The position numbers and the translations under genes were made by a program. From NCBI GenBank assembly GCA_016213065.1, contig JACRBV010000061.1, positions 1 to 34,356 on the forward strand: DNA of 34,356 nt, in the 5' to 3' direction. Source of the DNA: Deltaproteobacteria bacterium. GTDB taxonomy: Bacteria > UBA10199 > SPLOWO2-01-44-7. Every line of letters starts with the position of its first letter. The stretch's first letter is position 1. Below the pieces are notes generated by a model. That model saw only the letters and a list, made by a program, of their open reading frames with translations. It searched no databases and had not been told where the DNA came from. Below are positions 8,535 to 15,279 of the stretch, piece by piece.

Positions 8535-10004
8535 ATGCCATCTCTTCCACCGGAACTTGCAAAATTACAGCAGGAGGTCAAGGTTTACGCCAAGGATTTT
8601 GGCCTCGATTTTTTTGAGGTGATTTTCGAGGTGCTTGACTGGAATCAGGTCAACATGGTGGCTTCCTATGGCGGCTTTCCCAATCGTTATCCACACTGGC
8701 GGTTTGGGATGGAATACGAGCGCCTCTCCAAATCCTATGAATATGGTCTCTCAAAGATTTACGAAATGGTTATCAATAATGACCCTTGTTACGCGTATCT
8801 TCTTCATTCCAACAGTCTTGTCGACCAGAAGATGGTGATGGCCCACGTGTATGGACACTGCGATTTTTTCAAAAATAATCTCTATTTTGCGAACACCAAT
8901 CGAAAAATGATGGATGATATGGCCAATCATCGCACCCGTATTGTTCGTGTCATTGATCGTTTGGGAATGGATAAAGTTGAATCTTTTATTGATGCATGTC
9001 TTTCACTGGAAAATCTCATCGACTATAATCTTTTGATGGATGCAAAATCGCAGACTGAACCCGAACAAGAAATCCACCCGGATTCCGTCCGGCTTCGTTC
9101 CAAACCCTACATGGAAAAATTTATCAACCCGCCCGAATTTTTGGCGGCGGAGCGTCTTAAACTGGAAGAAGAAGCGAAAGCCAGACATCATATTCCGGAA
9201 AAACCTCAGAAAGATATTTTGGGTTTTCTGTTGAAACAGGCACCGCTGGAACATTGGGAAGCCGATGCCCTCTCCATCATCCGCGAAGAAACCTACTACT
9301 TTGCCCCGCAAGGGCAGACAAAGGTGATCAATGAAGGATGGGCCACTTTGGTACACAGCAAAATCATGACAGAGAAGGCTTTGAAACCCTCTGAACTAAT
9401 TGATTATGCCGATCATCATTCGGGGACTGTGGCAATGCAACCGGGTCAGATCAATCCATACAAAATAGGACTTGAGTTGCTACGTAACATTGAAGAGCGG
9501 TGGAACAAGGGGCAGTTCGGCAAGGAATACAGTGAATGTAATGATATGCGGGAGAAAAAAAACTGGGACCGAAAGCTGGGACTTGGGCGCGAAAAAATTT
9601 TTGAAGTGCGTAAATTTTATAATGACGTGATGTTTATAGATGAATTTTTAACTCCGGAGTTTTGCGCCGAACATAAAATGTTTGTTTACGCATTCAATGT
9701 GAGCGCGGACCGCTATGAAATTGCGACGCGTGAATTCGAAAAAATCAAACAACAGCTTCTCTTTCAACTCACCAACTTTGGTTATCCCATCATTAACGTG
9801 GTCGACGGCAATTATAAAAATCGCTCCGAGCTTTTGCTCAAACATAATCATGAAGGCGCAGACCTGAAAATGGATTGGGCCAAGGAAACTTTGAAAGCCT
9901 TGTTCAGAATCTGGAAACGCCCGGTTCGTATTGAGACCATCATGGAAGGGGCTCCCAAAATTCTCTCCTTCGACGGCATCGAACACCAAGAAGCCAGACC
10001 TTAG
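8535..10004 (+). CDS. spoVR: SpoVR family protein
   Basis: A 489-aa cytosolic protein of the SpoVR family (E. coli YcgB), the third member of the PrkA/DUF444/SpoVR module. Its molecular activity is unknown; in Bacillus it affects spore cortex formation, but the family is widespread in non-spore-formers. Seen: the N-terminal block VYAKDFGLDFFEVIFEVLDWNQVNMVAS, RYPHWRFGMEYERL, the motif VMAHVYGHCDFFKNN with clustered His and Asp, HRTRIVRVID, and the internal NEGWATLVHSKIM. Length matches the family. The start is well supported by AAAGGAG at 8520-8526, eight bases before the ATG. It lies 73 bp behind the DUF444 gene with a two-hairpin repeat between them. The next 166 bases hold no gene. Confidence 0.96.
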   Translation: MPSLPPELAKLQQEVKVYAKDFGLDFFEVIFEVLDWNQVNMVASYGGFPNRYPHWRFGMEYERLSKSYEYGLSKIYEMVINNDPCYAYLLHSNSLVDQKMVMAHVYGHCDFFKNNLYFANTNRKMMDDMANHRTRIVRVIDRLGMDKVESFIDACLSLENLIDYNLLMDAKSQTEPEQEIHPDSVRLRSKPYMEKFINPPEFLAAERLKLEEEAKARHHIPEKPQKDILGFLLKQAPLEHWEADALSIIREETYYFAPQGQTKVINEGWATLVHSKIMTEKALKPSELIDYADHHSGTVAMQPGQINPYKIGLELLRNIEERWNKGQFGKEYSECNDMREKKNWDRKLGLGREKIFEVRKFYNDVMFIDEFLTPEFCAEHKMFVYAFNVSADRYEIATREFEKIKQQLLFQLTNFGYPIINVVDGNYKNRSELLLKHNHEGADLKMDWAKETLKALFRIWKRPVRIETIMEGAPKILSFDGIEHQEARP

Positions 10005-10140
10005 TTAAACTGCATCGATTCCGTTTTCTGCCGACGACTTTCATACACCCGCTCCCATCAAGTCCCTTTATATTCAACCACTCGCTGGCCTCCTTTTTGC
10101 TTTATCTAAAGACATGGATCGGTAATACCCGTTTAAAGTA

Positions 10141-10169
10141 TTGACAATATACATATAAATACATACTAT
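10141..10169 (+). promoter_or_regulatory. Sigma-70-like promoter directly at the brnT start
   Basis: TTGACA at 10141-10146 and TACTAT at 10164-10169, 17 bp apart, a near-consensus pair. The -10 box ends one base before the brnT ATG at 10171, so the expected transcription start would fall at or just inside the first codons. Either the start point is unusually close and the mRNA is leaderless, or translation begins differently. The spacer carries ATACAT-type repeats that could bind the antitoxin. Confidence 0.55.
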
Positions 10170-10170
10170 C

Positions 10171-10467
10171 ATGACAGATTACATTTTTGAGTGGGATAAT
10201 AATAAAGAAATTAAAAATATGGGCAAACATGGATTTTCTTTTAAAGAAGCGACCGAGGTTTTCAAGGATCCTCAAATTGTGCATTTCGAGGATTTGGCAC
10301 ATTCATCGGAAGAGAATCGCTATTATGCCGTGGGAAAAATCCGAAACGGAATTGTTCTGACAGTTCGTTACACTCAGGAGGGTAATACAATCCGTATTTT
10401 TGGAGCCGCTGTCTGGAGAAAATGGAGAAAGTTTTATGAAAAAAGAAAAAATACCGAATCCCTATAA
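10171..10467 (+). CDS. brnT: BrnT family toxin (DUF497)
   Basis: A 98-aa RelE-fold ribonuclease toxin of the BrnT family, expected to cut mRNA and stop translation until bound by BrnA. Seen: the family start YIFEWDNNKEIKNMGKHGFSFKEA, then VFKDP, SEENRYYAVGKIRNGIVLTVRYTQEGNTIRIFGA, with the terminal ...AAVWRKWRKFYEK where family members have the RKA(T/S)-xxERxxYE motif in degenerate form. Length is normal. There is no ribosome site before the ATG; a strong promoter abuts it. The antitoxin gene overlaps the 3' end by 32 bases. The toxin gene precedes the antitoxin, as is usual for brnTA. Confidence 0.9.
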   Translation: MTDYIFEWDNNKEIKNMGKHGFSFKEATEVFKDPQIVHFEDLAHSSEENRYYAVGKIRNGIVLTVRYTQEGNTIRIFGAAVWRKWRKFYEKRKNTESL

Positions 10468-10711
10468 GATGAAGAGAATTAAAGGGCCGGTTTTGACAGA
10501 AGAAGAATTTAAGCGGGCCAAAATTCGAATCACAACCCATCTTGATGATGAGGTTCTTGATATGTTGAGACAACTGGCACGAGAGTCTGGAAGCAAATAC
10601 CAATCAATTCTAAATCAAATTTTACGCGATGCTTTATTGGGAGAAAAAAAGGGGCTTTTTGCCAGAATTGAACGCCTTGAAAAAACTGTTTTTAAAAAGA
10701 GAGCCACTTAA
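10436..10711 (+). CDS. brnA: BrnA-like antitoxin
   Basis: A 91-aa antitoxin that should neutralise BrnT and repress the shared promoter. Seen: the segment KIRITTHLDDEVLDMLRQLA followed by SGSKYQSILNQILRDAL, a ribbon-helix-helix DNA-binding pattern placed C-terminally as in BrnA. The open frame extends upstream to 10400, but the ATG at 10436 is chosen since GGAGAAAG lies at 10424-10431 with proper spacing and the upstream residues overlap brnT needlessly. Its stop codon shares a TTAA with the stop codon of the convergent membrane protein gene at 10708. The C-terminal tail (FARIERLEKTVFKKRAT) is basic and coiled-coil-like. Confidence 0.85.
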   Translation: MKKEKIPNPYKMKRIKGPVLTEEEFKRAKIRITTHLDDEVLDMLRQLARESGSKYQSILNQILRDALLGEKKGLFARIERLEKTVFKKRAT

Positions 10712-11562
10712 CGCGCTCTATACTTTAATTTCCGCATCAGCAATAAGAATATTCCAGTACAAATTCCCGCGGACACGGCAAACAGGGAATAAGTTTCCAC
10801 CCAATACGTCATGGTTAGATTAAATCCCAAAATGCCGAAGTAAAATGCCGGACCCAGCAAAGCTTGGAAGGGGAAGCGTTTGGCGCCAAAGACCGGCAAT
10901 TTCATCCGTGCAAAAATAAATTTTTCCATAAGCTGAAAACCCGTGAGGATCACGAAGGCCACCAAAAACCAACCGGCGAAGTTTGTGAGCGGGACGTCGA
11001 AATATTCTCCGCCGTGGGGATAAAAATAAATTTTTCCGAGAAACCATTTTTCACCAAGATTTGCGACGGGGTCAATTACCATATCCGCCAGCATCATCAA
11101 AAACGCGCCCAAGGTTGCAACCGCAAAAGGCCGTGATGGCGACACATGAGGGTCTATTATAGGGGCTCGCGTCGCTCCCTCCAATGGCAAAGCCATTGGA
11201 GCCTCCCCCTCACGCTCGCTCTGCTCGCTGAGCAAATTTCTACGAGCAACGTGAACCCAAAAGTAAGGTTCCACCAGAAACCATGCGGTGGCGAAAGAGG
11301 CATAGGCGATAAAAGCATAAGAAGCGGAATCCCAAATCGGTACGCCGAAGACAAGAATTTCTCCGCGCAGATTGTCATATATATAATGATAAATACCGTA
11401 CGGAAAACCATTTCGAATGGAGGAAGCTTCCGAGAGAAGCGCTGTAAAATAGCCCCAAATCAGCCAAATCAAGGTGCGCCAGAGACCGATGTGAAGCGTG
11501 GCCAAAATCAGAAAGACAAACAGAAACGCAAAGACATAGGGGCGATGCAGAAAAGTGATCAC
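10708..11562 (-). CDS. CruF-like carotenoid biosynthesis membrane protein (DUF422)
   Basis: A 284-aa polytopic inner-membrane protein of the DUF422/CruF family, whose characterised members hydrate the C-1',2' end of carotenoid precursors. Seen: about seven hydrophobic segments, the N-terminal SEASSIRNGFPYGIYHY, the motif VPIWDSASYAFIAYASFATA, MLADMVIDPVANLGEKWFL with conserved acidic residues in the membrane, and YFDVPLTNFAGWFLVAF. Between segments, roughly residues 107-140 (RRNLLSEQSEREGEAPMALP...), is a polar insert encoded by palindromic DNA at about 11164-11235; the frame is kept. No other carotenoid gene is nearby, so the substrate is uncertain. The start overlaps the end of the upstream HD-GYP gene by four bases, so they form one minus-strand operon, a curious pairing. 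Confidence 0.85.
   Translation of the reverse strand: MITFLHRPYVFAFLFVFLILATLHIGLWRTLIWLIWGYFTALLSEASSIRNGFPYGIYHYIYDNLRGEILVFGVPIWDSASYAFIAYASFATAWFLVEPYFWVHVARRNLLSEQSEREGEAPMALPLEGATRAPIIDPHVSPSRPFAVATLGAFLMMLADMVIDPVANLGEKWFLGKIYFYPHGGEYFDVPLTNFAGWFLVAFVILTGFQLMEKFIFARMKLPVFGAKRFPFQALLGPAFYFGILGFNLTMTYWVETYSLFAVSAGICTGIFLLLMRKLKYRAR
11179..11201. repeat. Perfect 23-bp palindrome inside the cruF-like gene
   Basis: Ten-base arms CTCCAATGGC (11179-11188) and GCCATTGGAG (11192-11201) enclose AAA. The surroundings, CTCGCGTCGCTCCC on the left and CCTCCCCCTCACGCTCGCTC on the right, look like part of the same inserted element, about 70 bp in all. The core TGGCAAAGCC recurs at 21773-21782 before the MscS gene and in a perfect 19-bp palindrome at 33736-33754. 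Confidence 0.75.
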
Positions 11563-12512
11563 TTTTTCTTCCTGAGATTTTCAAGGAAAGCGTCGAGAAC
11601 ATCTACATCCCATTGACCCTCTTTCCTTTCTTTTGTGAAGATGGCGACGGCTTGTTCCTGCGACATTTTATTCCGGTAGGGGCGGTCGGTTACCATGGCA
11701 TCAAAACTGTCCACCACGGAAATAATTTTGGCAGGTAAAGGAATATTTTTGCCCGCGAGATGGTCCGGGTATCCCTCTCCGTCCATTCGTTCATGATGGG
11801 AGCGAATACAACACAAACAAGGAGACAGCGATTTCAATGGTTTGCAAATTTCAAAACCAACCGACGGATGCGTTTTGATCAGATCCATTTCTTCGAAAGA
11901 TAATTTTCCCGGTTTCAGCAACACCTCTTCCTTGACACCAATTTTGCCGATATCGTGCAACAGCGCGCCCCTTCGCAAAATTTCGATCTCCTTTTCAGGC
12001 AGACCCATCCGCAAAGCCAATGTGGTGGCGTAATAGGCGACTCTTTCCGAATGCCCGCGCGTATAGGAGTCTTTTGCTTCAAGTGCTTTGACGAGACTAA
12101 AAAGAATATTCTCGGAACGATCCACGTCGTCATGTAACGCTTTAAGAGAGAGAAGTGATTTGATCCGGGTGGTTAGCTCCAGTTTGTTAAAGGGTTTGAC
12201 CAAAAAATCATCGGCGCCCAGTTCAATGGCCTTGAGTTTGTCGTCCAACTCGGAAAGGGCGGTGATGACGATCACAGGAATAAATTGCGTGTCTTTGTTT
12301 TGTTTAACAGCGCGGCAGACTTCGTAACCCGAAATTTTGGGCATCATGAGATCAAGAAGCACCAAATCCGGAAGAGTTTGCTGAATTTTAATTAAAGCTT
12401 CTTCACCATCATAAGCGGTATCCAGCGTGTAATTATAAGGCTTTAGCTGAGCTTTCAGGAGTTCAACATTAACCGGATTATCATCAACAATAAGGATGCG
12501 TGGGTTTGCCAT
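11559..12512 (-). CDS. Response regulator with HD-GYP phosphodiesterase domain
   Basis: A 317-aa cytosolic two-domain protein of the RpfG type: phosphorylation of the receiver is expected to control hydrolysis of cyclic di-GMP. Seen: receiver domain at 1-120 with acidic pair DD at 10-11, phospho-acceptor Asp54 in VLLDLMMP, Thr84 and Lys106 in LVKPF; then the HD-GYP domain at about 135-315 with RGHSERVA, HDIGKIG at 186-192, KTHPSVG, and HHERMDGEGYPD from 239. All metal-binding histidines and aspartates of the family, including the GYP triad, are present, so it should be active. No sensor kinase is adjacent; the orphan kinase-like gene at 17930 is 5 kb away. The 3' end overlaps the cruF-like gene by four bases. 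Upstream lies a short gap to the divergent gene at 12597. Confidence 0.95.
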   Translation of the reverse strand: MANPRILIVDDNPVNVELLKAQLKPYNYTLDTAYDGEEALIKIQQTLPDLVLLDLMMPKISGYEVCRAVKQNKDTQFIPVIVITALSELDDKLKAIELGADDFLVKPFNKLELTTRIKSLLSLKALHDDVDRSENILFSLVKALEAKDSYTRGHSERVAYYATTLALRMGLPEKEIEILRRGALLHDIGKIGVKEEVLLKPGKLSFEEMDLIKTHPSVGFEICKPLKSLSPCLCCIRSHHERMDGEGYPDHLAGKNIPLPAKIISVVDSFDAMVTDRPYRNKMSQEQAVAIFTKERKEGQWDVDVLDAFLENLRKKK

Positions 12513-12596
12513 TGAGAGATCACTCTAGCAAGAAAGTTTATGGAAAACAACGAATTACTGGTTGACAGAAGCCCTTGAAGTAGCGATGACTGGCGC

Positions 12597-12884
12597 GTGT
12601 TTATCCTGAGGGGGATCAAAAATCTTATTTTGTTGGCTCTGACTGTGGTGGCCGTTTATTGGGCGGCCAATTACAAGATTCACGGGGAACCGCTTTATAA
12701 GGTTGCTGTGAGTTTTGTGACTTCGGGCAATTACAAAGACAGTTTCAGAGATATGAAGACTTTTGTCGGGGGATTTTTGAGTTCGGTGGGTGAGGAAATT
12801 CGGCATGATGAAGTCAGTGAGAAAGACCGCAAACAGTTTGAAAAATTGATCAAAGAAAAATCGAAAGAAGGAGAGAAAAAATGA
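12597..12884 (+). CDS. Small membrane-anchored protein of unknown function
   Basis: A 95-aa protein with a GTG start, one hydrophobic segment at about 8-24 (NLILLALTVVAVYWAAN) and a charged, probably helical tail (VSEKDRKQFEKLIKEKSKEGEKK). No family is recognised. It may sit in the inner membrane with a soluble C-terminal part of about 70 residues. Its stop overlaps the next ATG in ATGA, so it is probably co-translated with the zinc-finger-like protein that follows. No good ribosome site precedes the GTG, and the start is uncertain. The upstream 80 bases separate it from the divergent HD-GYP gene and could hold both promoters. Confidence 0.6.
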   Translation: MFILRGIKNLILLALTVVAVYWAANYKIHGEPLYKVAVSFVTSGNYKDSFRDMKTFVGGFLSSVGEEIRHDEVSEKDRKQFEKLIKEKSKEGEKK

Positions 12885-13186
12885 GTGAAACAAAAAAATG
12901 CAAAGTAGAAGCCTGCAAACGTCCCTATCGTGCAAAGCGATATTGTAGCGTACATTATAACAAATGGCGTCGGGGTGAAATGCCCACAAAGGCGCGTTAT
13001 AAAACTTGCGGTGAAGAAAATTGCCGCAAGCCGATCTTCAAATTTGGAATCTGCGAGCCTCATTATACCGCATGGATTGCTTCGAAAAAGGGCGTAGCGC
13101 AAGCACCCGCCGCCACTACCACTCCTGCTGAAGCGGTTCCAGAAGCTCCGGCAACACCAGCGCCGGAATCAACTCCGCAAGCCTAA
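12881..13186 (+). CDS. Small protein with two CX4CX9CX2H zinc-finger-like motifs
   Basis: A 101-aa protein. Seen: two tandem copies of a Cys/His motif, C7-C12-C22-H25 and C43-C48-C58-H61, each with spacing CX4CX9CX2H and followed by an aromatic residue (HY). The block YCSVHYNKWRRGEMP is much like the small zinc-binding modules attached to some phage HNH endonucleases and to short DNA-binding proteins. No nuclease domain is present. Residues 72-101 are a low-complexity Ala/Pro/Thr tail. It overlaps the membrane protein gene by four bases and precedes the glycosylase gene by only 6 bp, so the three may be one transcript. A zinc-dependent nucleic-acid-binding role is inference. Confidence 0.75.
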   Translation: MSETKKCKVEACKRPYRAKRYCSVHYNKWRRGEMPTKARYKTCGEENCRKPIFKFGICEPHYTAWIASKKGVAQAPAATTTPAEAVPEAPATPAPESTPQA

Positions 13187-13192
13187 AAAAGA

Positions 13193-13843
13193 TTGAAGCT
13201 CAAACTTCGAGAAGTTTATAAAAGGATGCACAAGCATTATGGCCCTCTGCATTGGTGGCCCGGGGAGTCTCCGTTTGAGGTGATGGTTGGGGCGATCCTG
13301 ACACAAAACACGGCATGGACGAATGTTGAAAAAGCCATCATCAATCTTAAAAAGAAAAATCTTTTGGAACCTCGCAAGTTATATCATCTGAAGCCGACGG
13401 TGTTGGCGAATTTAATCCGTCCGGCCGGATTTTTTCGGGTCAAAACCCAACGTCTCCGCAATTTTCTGAAATTTTTATTGGAAGAATGTGAGGGCGATAT
13501 TTCAAAACTCAAACGCCAGCCATTAGATCAACTTCGCCAAAAATTGTTGGCGGTGAATGGAGTCGGCCCCGAAACGGCCGATTCAATTTTGTTGTACGCT
13601 CTGGGAAAACCAATTTTTGTGATTGATGCGTATACGAAACGGATTTTTTCCCGTCATGATCTAGCGAAAAAAGATATCGACTATCATGCGTTGCAGAAAC
13701 TTTTGATGACCCACTTCAAACCCGATGTTGTGTTTTACAACGAATACCACGCCCAACTGGTCAATATCGGCAAAGATTTTTGCCGCACCAAACCGCGTTG
13801 TGAAAAATGCCCGCTGAATGGATTCAGAAGGGCCTTGGTTTAA
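13193..13843 (+). CDS. Endonuclease III-family DNA glycosylase, MagIII-like variant
   Basis: A 216-aa helix-hairpin-helix GPD protein that should remove damaged bases in base-excision repair. Seen: the family N-terminus HYGPLHWWPGESPFEVMVGAILTQNTAW, the hairpin NGVGPETADSILLYA, and the catalytic aspartate in VIDAYTKRI. The lysine of bifunctional endonuclease III (GVGRKTA) is replaced by glutamate in GVGPETA, so lyase activity is not expected; the same change is typical of monofunctional glycosylases such as Helicobacter MagIII for 3-methyladenine. The C-terminal cysteine cluster is incomplete: CX5CX2C is present but the fourth cysteine is missing, so an iron-sulfur cluster is doubtful. The start is probably TTG at 13193; an ATG at 13226 would cut into the conserved first helix. 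It lies 6 bp after the zinc-finger-like gene. Confidence 0.85.
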   Translation: MKLKLREVYKRMHKHYGPLHWWPGESPFEVMVGAILTQNTAWTNVEKAIINLKKKNLLEPRKLYHLKPTVLANLIRPAGFFRVKTQRLRNFLKFLLEECEGDISKLKRQPLDQLRQKLLAVNGVGPETADSILLYALGKPIFVIDAYTKRIFSRHDLAKKDIDYHALQKLLMTHFKPDVVFYNEYHAQLVNIGKDFCRTKPRCEKCPLNGFRRALV

Positions 13844-13965
13844 AATTTCTCTCTGTTTTATGCCAGACTTTTTTAAATATTCTCATCGTATTATGCCCAT
13901 AAAAAATCAACTTTCCTGTCAAAATATGCCTTGTATTTTTTAGTTTATTTTTGTAACATGTTGTT

Positions 13966-15279
13966 ATGTTTAGAGATATTTTAAATGAATTGGAACAATG
14001 GAAAATCCATCCATTGAGAAAGCCCCTTGTTTTAAAAGGGGCAAGACAAGTGGGTAAATCATGGGCGGTTCAAGAATTTGGAAAAACTTTTTCCTCGTTT
14101 GTTTCGATCAATTTTGAAAAAGAAAAAGACGCTAGGATTTTTTTTGAGGGCGACATTAGAATCGCTGATCTCATTGACCGCCTCTCGCTTTATTCGGGGA
14201 AAAAAATTATTCCCGGTGAGACTCTCCTGTTCTTCGATGAAATTCAGGATTGCGAAAATGCAATTGCATCCCTGCGCTATTTTAAGGAAGAACTTCCCGA
14301 TCTCCACGTTATTGCCGCGGGTTCCTTGATTGATTTTGTTCTGGAAAAAACCGGTTTGCCGGTCGGTCGTGTGCAATTTTTGCATCTTTTTCCAATTTCC
14401 TTTGGGGAATACCTGATCGCCATCGGCAGGGATGATTTGCGGCAAAATATTTTAACATCCGAAGTTGATCCGGTGATTCATCATCAAATTCTTGAACAAT
14501 TAAAAACCTATATGTGCATTGGCGGCATGCCAGCAGTGGTTCAGGCATGGATTAGTTACAAAGACATAATGTTGTGTCAGGAGGCACAGGATGAAATCAT
14601 CAATACCTATCGTCAGGACTTCATCAAATATGCCAGGCGCCAACAAATAGAATATGTTACGAAGGTTTTTGACGCGATTCCTCTCCAGCTTGGCAGGAAA
14701 TTTAAATACACGAACGTCGACCCGGATATGAATTTGCAACCAATAAAAAATGCACTTTCTCTTTTGGAAAAGGCAGGCATTGCTTTGCCAGTTTATCATT
14801 CTTCTGGTCAAGGAGTGCCTCTGGGGGCCGCAAAAGACACAAAGAAGTTCAAGATTTTTTTCTTCGATGTCGGGCTTGCACAGAGAATATTAGGTCTCGA
14901 TTTGAAGAGCTGGGTGGTCATGAAATTGAAAATTGCAAATATAGGTGCGATTGCAGAGCAACTTGTAGCCCAAGAGTTTATGGCCTACTCGCCGCCAAAG
15001 ATAAGACAAGAACTCTATTACTGGCACAAGGAATCTCCATCGAGCAATGCTGAAGTCGATTTTTTGTTTGTAAAAGGCGGGGAGATAGTTCCGGTGGAAA
15101 TCAAATCTGGCGTGCGCGGGGGCTTGAAAAGCATGCAGATATTTTTAGATACACATCCTGCCTCCAAATATGGACTAAAAATCTCCGAGAACCAATTTTC
15201 CTACCATTCAAAAATCAGAGAAATCCCGCTGTATGGAATCGAAGCGTGGTTGAAAGGCGACTCAATCAAGAAAAATTAA
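13966..15279 (+). CDS. DUF4143 ATPase with nuclease-like C-terminal domain (copy 1)
   Basis: A 437-aa protein of the AAA_14/DUF4143 family (COG1373), common in archaea and bacteria, with no settled function. Seen: P-loop GARQVGKS at 25-32, Walker B LLFFDEIQ around 87-94, AAGSL (sensor-1 like), LPVGRVQFLHLFPISFGEYL, a middle winged-helix-like part, and a C-terminal PD-(D/E)xK-like pattern with Asp365 in AEVDF and EIKSG at 378-382. The residues for ATP binding and for a possible nuclease are intact. It is clearly paralogous to the gene at 27597. The stop overlaps the stop of the convergent M16 gene within TTAA. The 122 bp upstream are AT-rich, with TAACATGTTGTTA just before the start and no other gene. 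Confidence 0.93.
   Translation: MFRDILNELEQWKIHPLRKPLVLKGARQVGKSWAVQEFGKTFSSFVSINFEKEKDARIFFEGDIRIADLIDRLSLYSGKKIIPGETLLFFDEIQDCENAIASLRYFKEELPDLHVIAAGSLIDFVLEKTGLPVGRVQFLHLFPISFGEYLIAIGRDDLRQNILTSEVDPVIHHQILEQLKTYMCIGGMPAVVQAWISYKDIMLCQEAQDEIINTYRQDFIKYARRQQIEYVTKVFDAIPLQLGRKFKYTNVDPDMNLQPIKNALSLLEKAGIALPVYHSSGQGVPLGAAKDTKKFKIFFFDVGLAQRILGLDLKSWVVMKLKIANIGAIAEQLVAQEFMAYSPPKIRQELYYWHKESPSSNAEVDFLFVKGGEIVPVEIKSGVRGGLKSMQIFLDTHPASKYGLKISENQFSYHSKIREIPLYGIEAWLKGDSIKKN

Noticed and set aside
11146-11616. A 156-codon plus-strand frame over the cruF-like gene
   Set aside because: Antisense to a conserved membrane protein, and partly repeat-encoded.
13844-13965. A search for a duplicated M16 3' end before DUF4143 copy 1, like that of manC at copy 2
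   Set aside because: Only a short TGTATTTTTT run is shared; not enough to claim a repeat.
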